Assembly: GCA_937896105.1 (NCBI GenBank)
Contig: CALBKR010000051.1
Location: 1 to 7,174 of the forward strand
DNA from: an uncultured Bacteroidales bacterium
Lineage (GTDB): Bacteria; Bacteroidota; Bacteroidia; Bacteroidales; Bacteroidaceae
Direction: 5' to 3'
DNA: 7,174 nt
The position numbers and the translations under genes were made by a program. Each line of letters opens with the position of its first letter. Position 1 is the first letter of the stretch. Shown here piece after piece: positions 1 to 5,410 of this stretch. The notes beneath the pieces are model-generated. The model was not told where the DNA came from. It searched no databases and saw only the letters and a list, made by a program, of their open reading frames with translations.

Positions 1-2525
1 ACGGCGAAGGCATTGCAGCCTTTGTAATTGATGACGGTTGGGACAACTACGGTCCTTGGACATTCCACAGCGGTTTCCCCAACGAGATGCGCGATATGTC
101 TACCTTGGCCAAGGAGATGAACTCTGGTATCGGCGCTTGGCTGGGCCCTGTAGGCGGTTACGGCCAGAGCGGTAACTATCGCCGTGCATACTGGAATACA
201 AATAACCGCGGCGGCATGCAGCTTTCTAACCCTGCATACTACGAGGCATTCCTTGCTGCTGCAAACAACCTCGTATGCCAGCAGGACGGTGTGGCTGGTT
301 TCAACCGTGAGACCGACAACTATGTATTCTTCAAGTTCGACGGTATCTCAGGTCAGTTCTCAGCCGTAGGTCCCGATGCCGGTGACACCGGTAACGAGAA
401 TGCCGAGGGTATCATCCGTCTTGAGCAGTACGTTCGCGAGAATATGCGCGAGGATATCTTCTTCAACACTACTGTAGGCACTTGGGCTTCTCCGTTCTGG
501 TATCAGATTTCCGATGCAACTTGGCGTCAGGAGAACGACCACGACCGTATCGGCAACAACAGCATAAACCGCGAGAACTGGATTACATACCGCGACCGTC
601 TGGTTTATCAGAACTATGTACAGAACTCTCCAATCTGTCCTATCAACACTTTGATGACTCACGGATTCATCCTTTCAGAGGATGGACCTCCATCAGGCGA
701 TTCAAGAGACTACAATGCTGTTCTCCGCGAGCTCCGTTGCGCATTCGTTTGCGGTTCGGGTCTTGTTGAGCTTTACACCAACTGCAACCTGATGAACACA
801 ATCAATAACGGTAAGCTTTGGGAAGATGTAGCTGAGTGTGTTGCTTGGCAGAAGAAGAATGCCGATGTATTGCCCGACGCTCACTGGGTAGGCGGCAATC
901 CTTGGAACGGCAGCAAGCAGGAGGTTTACGGCTGGGCATCGTGGAACGGTGCGAAGGCTACACTTGCTCTGCGCAACGGCGGCAACAGTGCACAGACCTA
1001 CACCTTCACACTGCGTGAGGCTCTTGAGATTCCTGCAAACATCACAGGCTCAATAATCCTTACAAAGTCATTCAATGTACAGGATGCGCTTCAGGGTTTG
1101 ACCGAAGGTACAGCAATCGATATCGACCAGCAGCTGACAGTAACTCTCCCCGGCAGCACAGTATTTGCATTCGACGGTGTGAATGCCGACCCAGCACAGG
1201 TTCCTTTTGAGGTTATCGGATATACTCCCAACACAGGTGTTGAGGCTATCGAGGAGATTACTCTTACCTTCAACAGCGAGGCTGCAGGCGAGTTTGACCA
1301 GTATGCAATGACCTCTATGAAACTCAAGCAGGGCAACAGTGTTGCAAGCGGTGTCTCTAACTATGTTGTGAACGGTAATGTTCTTACAGTTACTTTGGCT
1401 ACCAAGGTTAATACTCCGGGCGAGTACACACTCGTTATTCCCGAGGGGCTTATCACACGCAAGAGCGATGGCAGGGCTTTTTCAGGTGAGTTTGCATTTA
1501 CTGTAATTACTCCGGATCCTCTTGAGGTTGTAAGCGTTGAGCCAGCAAGCATTGTACGTGAGATAAGCGAGATTACACTCACTTTCAACAGCGAGGTTGC
1601 CGGTGAGTTCGAGCAGTATGCAATGACTGCAATGAAGTTCAAGAAAGGCAACAGTGTAGCTTGCGGAATCTCTAATTACGTTACAAATGCCAAGGTGCTC
1701 ACCGTTACTCTTGAGCAGACAATTACAGAGGAGGGCGAGTACACTCTTGTTATCCCCGAGGGGCTTATCACACGCAAGAGCAACGGCGACAAGTTCTCCG
1801 GCGAGTTTACATTCGAGGTTGGTGAACCACCTGTTGACTACACTCCTGCAAACAACGGAACAAGAACAAATACAGGTCGTGTAATCCGTGGTATTACCCT
1901 CACAGGCGAGTCCGGTGAGAATAGCTATACGCTTACATCTCAGGAGCAGACACAGGACTATACCGACGTTACTTCAACTGTAACATTCAATGTACAGGCC
2001 GGTGAAGAACTCACAATCTCGTTTGACAAGGCCGGTGAATGGATTCACCAATTTGTTTTCATCGATTTCGATGGTGACGGCTTCACTGCAAGCATTGCCG
2101 ATGGCAGCAATTGGGCTCCTGCCGGTGACCTTGTAGCATACTCATTCTACAACAACAATAGTTCAAGCGATGCAAGCGGTTGGAACAGTGTTGGTACTAC
2201 AATCACAGGCAATGACCGCAGTACTCCTGCAGTTCCTGCATTCCGGGCTCCTGAAAAGGCCGGTGTTTACCGTATGCGTATCAAGCAGGACTGGTGTAAC
2301 ATAGACCCGGCAGGTGATGCCGACGGCAAGTTCGGTGACTTCAAGGCTAATGGCGGTCAGATTATTGATGTGCTGCTCAATGTTACAAATCCTACAGCTA
2401 TTGACGAGGTGGTAACCGAAGAGATAAAGGTTGAGGGTATCTATGACCTTTCAGGCCGTAAGATAGAGCAGATTTCTGCTCCCGGTGTTTACATTGTCAA
2501 TGGAAAGAAGGTTTTCGTTAAGTAA
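1..2525 (+). CDS. Clan GH-D-like (alpha-galactosidase superfamily) glycosidase with two Ig-like domains, GEVED-like domain and C-terminal tail; 5' end missing
   Basis: Codons run from base 3 and stay open to the left edge, so the gene starts upstream; 840 residues are visible, numbered here from that edge. The ATG at 87 is internal, because the conserved VIDDGWD motif (residues 8-14) lies before it. This motif, the KFDG motif (K111, D113, presumed nucleophile) and SDATWR (D171, candidate acid/base) are the pattern of retaining alpha-galactosidase-type (alpha/beta)8 barrels (GH27/36/31 relatives). The barrel ends near residue 305 and is followed by a beta-sandwich to about 400. Two tandem Ig-like domains follow (401-502 and 507-606), then a beta domain (611-795) with FIDFDGDG (D688, D690, D692, possible calcium loop) resembling GEVED domains. 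A C-terminal tail (796-840) carries YDLSGRK and GVYIVNGKK. The protein is presumably exported, although its signal peptide is off-window. Likely substrates are terminal alpha-galactosides or alpha-N-acetylgalactosaminides. The exact family is uncertain: relatives I recall are annotated only as alpha-galactosidase-like or, misleadingly, 'enterotoxin'. Codon choice is more C-ending than in the next two genes. Confidence 0.85.
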   Translation, partial: GEGIAAFVIDDGWDNYGPWTFHSGFPNEMRDMSTLAKEMNSGIGAWLGPVGGYGQSGNYRRAYWNTNNRGGMQLSNPAYYEAFLAAANNLVCQQDGVAGFNRETDNYVFFKFDGISGQFSAVGPDAGDTGNENAEGIIRLEQYVRENMREDIFFNTTVGTWASPFWYQISDATWRQENDHDRIGNNSINRENWITYRDRLVYQNYVQNSPICPINTLMTHGFILSEDGPPSGDSRDYNAVLRELRCAFVCGSGLVELYTNCNLMNTINNGKLWEDVAECVAWQKKNADVLPDAHWVGGNPWNGSKQEVYGWASWNGAKATLALRNGGNSAQTYTFTLREALEIPANITGSIILTKSFNVQDALQGLTEGTAIDIDQQLTVTLPGSTVFAFDGVNADPAQVPFEVIGYTPNTGVEAIEEITLTFNSEAAGEFDQYAMTSMKLKQGNSVASGVSNYVVNGNVLTVTLATKVNTPGEYTLVIPEGLITRKSDGRAFSGEFAFTVITPDPLEVVSVEPASIVREISEITLTFNSEVAGEFEQYAMTAMKFKKGNSVACGISNYVTNAKVLTVTLEQTITEEGEYTLVIPEGLITRKSNGDKFSGEFTFEVGEPPVDYTPANNGTRTNTGRVIRGITLTGESGENSYTLTSQEQTQDYTDVTSTVTFNVQAGEELTISFDKAGEWIHQFVFIDFDGDGFTASIADGSNWAPAGDLVAYSFYNNNSSSDASGWNSVGTTITGNDRSTPAVPAFRAPEKAGVYRMRIKQDWCNIDPAGDADGKFGDFKANGGQIIDVLLNVTNPTAIDEVVTEEIKVEGIYDLSGRKIEQISAPGVYIVNGKKVFVK
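1203..1820 (+). repeat. Tandem duplication encoding two Ig-like domains
   Basis: Two copies of about 300 bases (1203-1508 and 1521-1820) encode paralogous beta-sandwich domains. Both contain EITLTFNSE, a QYAMT segment, KGNSVA or QGNSVA, YTLVIPEGLITRKS and SGEF. An exact 27-base match (1440-1466 and 1755-1781, offset 315 bases or 105 codons) covers PEGLITRKS. Shared rare-looking wobble choices elsewhere also indicate a fairly recent duplication or homogenisation. Such domains usually act as spacers or carbohydrate-contact modules between a catalytic domain and the C-terminus; a binding role here is inference. Confidence 0.85.
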
Positions 2526-2551
2526 ACGAAGATTCCTAAATTGAAATATCG

Positions 2552-2581
2552 GGGGCTATTGCAAAATTTTGCAATAGCCCC
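2552..2581 (+). terminator. Perfect inverted repeat between genes 1 and 2, probable intrinsic terminator or attenuator
   Basis: GGGGCTATTGCAAAA is followed directly by its exact reverse complement. Allowing a 4-base AATT loop gives a 13-bp stem with a G/C-rich base, followed by a short TTTAT run. It begins 26 bases after the gene 1 stop and ends 19 bases before the gene 2 ATG. The U-tract is short, so termination may be partial, leaving some read-through into genes 2 and 3. The symmetry means it could also act on the opposite strand. The rest of the 75-base gap (2526-2600) is A/T-rich, with no convincing TAnnTTTG Bacteroidetes promoter element and no ribosome-binding site. Confidence 0.7.
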
Positions 2582-2600
2582 TTTATGATTATAATAAAGA

Positions 2601-5405
2601 ATGATTATGAATAAACTATCTGTTAAAGTCTTGTTACTTGTTCTTGCATTGACAACCAATGTTGTGGCGCAGAGTGGTGTGACTGTTACACCACCAAGCA
2701 GTGATAACATCTGTCTTTTAAGCTCGCTTGATATATCAAAGATTACTTGTTTGAGTGGTGAAAAAGTTTATGCCGATGCAAGTACAAACAATAATCCCAT
2801 TACAATACGCGGAACAGTATATACAAGCGGTGTGGGTACACACGCCCCCTCGAGAATAGTGGTTAAGGTTAATGGTGCAACACGCTTCAAAACATTCGTG
2901 GGCATAGATGATGAGTGTTATGTTGATGCCGGATTGGATAATCATGGAGTTGCCGATTATGTAGTTACGGCTTACCGTCCCGATAACAAAACAGGGGAAG
3001 TCGTGGCACGCGGAAATATAACAATGAAAGATGCAGCTCCGGCAGAAATCGACATCGATGTAACGGGTTGGGATTATTTGGTGCTCGATGCCGATGAGGG
3101 TACACAGCCATGGGCCGACCATGTAGATTGGGCAAATGCTTATTTTGAGTATTTGGGAACAAAACCGGCTATTATCTCGGAAAACGAAATGTATTTGGAT
3201 GAGAGCAATATCATTACTTTGCCGCAAAGCGGCTTGAACGGTGAGGAGATTATACCTCTAAGCTCGCTCGAGATTGGAAAAGCAACTTGCGGGTGGGGAA
3301 CTATAAAGGCTGACCAAAGTATTGATGGTAATGCCATAACATTAAAAGGGAAAGTATATTCAAGCGGTGTTGGAACTCATGCTTCGAGTCAGATAATTGT
3401 AAAACTTAATGGTGCGGTGACACGCTTTGCTACATATGTGGGTATTGATGATGAGGTTCTTGATGAAGCACGCACTAACAGTAGTTATGGCGTTTGTGAT
3501 TACCGTGTGACTTTGAAAGCCGAAAATGGCGAGACTCAACTTGTCGATGAGGGTACAATACGTGCAACAGATACTGCCATCCCGTTTATAGAGGTTGATT
3601 GTGTCGGTTGGAAATATCTTATACTCGAGGCTTTTGACGGTGAAGGTGGTGATGCTTGTGACCACGTGGATTGGGCTAATGCCTATTTTGAATACCTATA
3701 TCAGAATTCAACTCCTCCTGTAATTGTATCGCTTGATGAGATCTCCTCCAAATTGGCTTGTGCTAATGTCTTGTTCTCACAGCCGGGGGTAAGATATATG
3801 CACAAGGTAAGGGCTGCTAACTCCGATGCTGAACTTTCTGTCGAAAATCTTCCAAATGGTTTGGTGTGGAACGAAAAACGCTCGCTCGTGGAGGGTGTAA
3901 TCGATACAGAAAGCGAATATGAGTATATAGTGAATGTTACCTTGGATGGCGAAACAGTAAAAGAACCGATTAAACTGACTGTGTCACAGAATTTGCAACA
4001 GCCTGTTCCTTTTATGGGATGGTTGTCGTGGAATGTTGTACAAGGAGACATTTCGGACGAGGTTGTGCGTACCGTTGCCGATGCTATGCTCTCTACGGGG
4101 CTTGCCGATGCAGGATATCGTTATTTGTGCATCGATGACTTGTGGCATGCCTCTCAACGCGAGGTTGGCACTGATAAACCTAAATATGACGAGGCAAAAT
4201 TCCCTTACGGAATGAAAGCGGTAAGTGATTATGTACATAGTAAAGGACTTAAATTCGGTATATATTCTGATGGAGGTTCTATGACTTGTGCCGGTTGTTT
4301 CGGTTCATACGGATACGAAGATATTGATGCGCAACAGTATGCCGATTGGGGAGTGGATATGTTGAAGTATGATTACTGTTATGCGCCATCAGACCTTGAA
4401 AGTTGCAGAGCTCGATATAAGACGATGGGTGATGCGTTAAAAGCGACAGGTCGCAATATCCTTTTTTATATGTGTGAATGGGGTGTACGTGAGCCATGGA
4501 AATGGGGACATGAAACCGGGGCGAGTTGTTGGCGTTGTACATACGACCGTCGTGATGGCTGGAATGGTATAAACGGTGGCGTGGGTATTGTGCAGAGTAT
4601 TGCCGGAATGAAGGATTTGTGGGCATATTCGGGTGTGAACCGTTTCAATGATGCCGATATGATGTGTGTGGGTATCCATGGAACCGGTAAGTCGAGCAAT
4701 GACCTTGTTGCCGGAACTCCCGGCATGACACAGACGGAATATCGGACAGAATTTTCCTTGTGGTGTATGTGGTCATCGCCTTTGTCGCTCACATTCGACC
4801 TGCGCAAACCTATCTCAGATGAGGATTTGGAAATAATGACCAACGAAGAGATGATTGCTCTTAATCAGGACCGTATGGGACAACAGGCTGAATTCATTGG
4901 TGAATATGATGGTGTGCAGGTATATGCAAAGGATTTGGAGAATGGTGATGTTGCTATAGCTGTGCTGAATCTGAATGGTACATCAAGAAATTTTACTGTT
5001 GACTTCTCAACAATACCGGCTCTTGATGCCGATTATGCATATATGATGCGTGATTTGTGGGAAAAGACTAATGTCGGTGAGTTTAAAGATGAATACAGCC
5101 TTAGTGTTGCTTCGCATGAAACTAAGGTTTACAGAATGTCCAAGGTCATAGGTGATACAGGTGTTAAGCTGATTGATGAGGTCTATGCTGTTGTGGAAAC
5201 CGATGGTAATATATTGAAGATTGTATTACCGCATACTGCCGGTGCAAACAAACGTATATTGGTGTCCGATCTCAAAGGTCGTGTGGTGGCTGAGAGTTCA
5301 GGCGTGGATGAGGAATTCTGTTTTTACGGGTTGGATAAGAATGATGTTTACATTGTGACAGCTGTATGTAATTGTAAATCACAAAATTATAAGATTATAT
5401 TTTGA
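2601..5405 (+). CDS. Secreted GH27 alpha-galactosidase with tandem NPCBM domains
   Basis: Complete 934-residue protein predicted to release terminal alpha-D-galactose in the periplasm or outside the cell. A signal peptide (residues 1-23, VVA|Q cleavage) is followed by two NPCBM domains (about 36-185 and 216-366), an Ig/cadherin-like spacer (about 371-465), the GH27 barrel (about 471-755), a C-terminal beta domain (to about 850) and a T9SS-tail-like end (854-934, SDLKGRVV, VYIVTA). Against human alpha-galactosidase A, W477 matches W47, D512/D513 match D92/D93, Y555 matches Y134, and C563 matches C142. K589 and D591 match K168 and nucleophile D170, E626 matches E203, V629 stands for L206, R645 and D649 match R227 and acid/base D231, and D686/M687 match D266/M267. 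The Glu in CEW argues for galactose over GalNAc. L514 replaces the Cys of the usual DDCW motif, so that disulfide is lost. ATG 2601 is used; ATG 2607, two codons later, is equally possible. The next gene starts 5 bases downstream, indicating cotranscription. Confidence 0.93.
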   Translation: MIMNKLSVKVLLLVLALTTNVVAQSGVTVTPPSSDNICLLSSLDISKITCLSGEKVYADASTNNNPITIRGTVYTSGVGTHAPSRIVVKVNGATRFKTFVGIDDECYVDAGLDNHGVADYVVTAYRPDNKTGEVVARGNITMKDAAPAEIDIDVTGWDYLVLDADEGTQPWADHVDWANAYFEYLGTKPAIISENEMYLDESNIITLPQSGLNGEEIIPLSSLEIGKATCGWGTIKADQSIDGNAITLKGKVYSSGVGTHASSQIIVKLNGAVTRFATYVGIDDEVLDEARTNSSYGVCDYRVTLKAENGETQLVDEGTIRATDTAIPFIEVDCVGWKYLILEAFDGEGGDACDHVDWANAYFEYLYQNSTPPVIVSLDEISSKLACANVLFSQPGVRYMHKVRAANSDAELSVENLPNGLVWNEKRSLVEGVIDTESEYEYIVNVTLDGETVKEPIKLTVSQNLQQPVPFMGWLSWNVVQGDISDEVVRTVADAMLSTGLADAGYRYLCIDDLWHASQREVGTDKPKYDEAKFPYGMKAVSDYVHSKGLKFGIYSDGGSMTCAGCFGSYGYEDIDAQQYADWGVDMLKYDYCYAPSDLESCRARYKTMGDALKATGRNILFYMCEWGVREPWKWGHETGASCWRCTYDRRDGWNGINGGVGIVQSIAGMKDLWAYSGVNRFNDADMMCVGIHGTGKSSNDLVAGTPGMTQTEYRTEFSLWCMWSSPLSLTFDLRKPISDEDLEIMTNEEMIALNQDRMGQQAEFIGEYDGVQVYAKDLENGDVAIAVLNLNGTSRNFTVDFSTIPALDADYAYMMRDLWEKTNVGEFKDEYSLSVASHETKVYRMSKVIGDTGVKLIDEVYAVVETDGNILKIVLPHTAGANKRILVSDLKGRVVAESSGVDEEFCFYGLDKNDVYIVTAVCNCKSQNYKIIF
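2706..3698 (+). repeat. Two paralogous NPCBM domain copies within the GH27 gene
   Basis: The copies at about 2706-3155 and 3246-3698 encode domains that are roughly half identical by eye. Shared blocks are LSSL-[DE]-I-x-K-x-TC, Y-[TS]-SGVGTHA, VGIDDE and HVDWANAYFEYL. The last block is unchanged over 12 residues while its DNA differs mainly at third positions, so this duplication is older than the Ig-domain pair in the upstream gene. NPCBM (novel putative carbohydrate-binding module) domains are typical N-terminal partners of GH27 and related enzymes and are thought to bind galactose-containing glycans. Confidence 0.85.
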
Positions 5406-5410
5406 TTATT

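Noticed and set aside
87..2525. ATG at 87 as the true start of gene 1
   Set aside because: The frame is open from base 3, and the conserved VIDDGWD motif lies before this ATG, so it is an internal methionine of a truncated gene.
2526..2600. Bacteroidetes promoter for gene 2 in the gap
   Set aside because: TAAATTGA at about 2537 only loosely resembles TAnnTTTG, no TTTG is suitably placed upstream, and it would precede the hairpin.
4466..4843. Antisense open frame of 125 codons opposite the GH27 barrel
   Set aside because: Its product has no recognisable motif, and it lies wholly over conserved GH27 catalytic sequence. Other minus-strand frames (e.g. 2736-3227, 6389-6826) are shadows of the same kind.
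5406..5410. Shine-Dalgarno for the GH95 gene
   Set aside because: The five-base gap and preceding bases are A/T-rich without a purine ladder, which is normal in Bacteroidetes.
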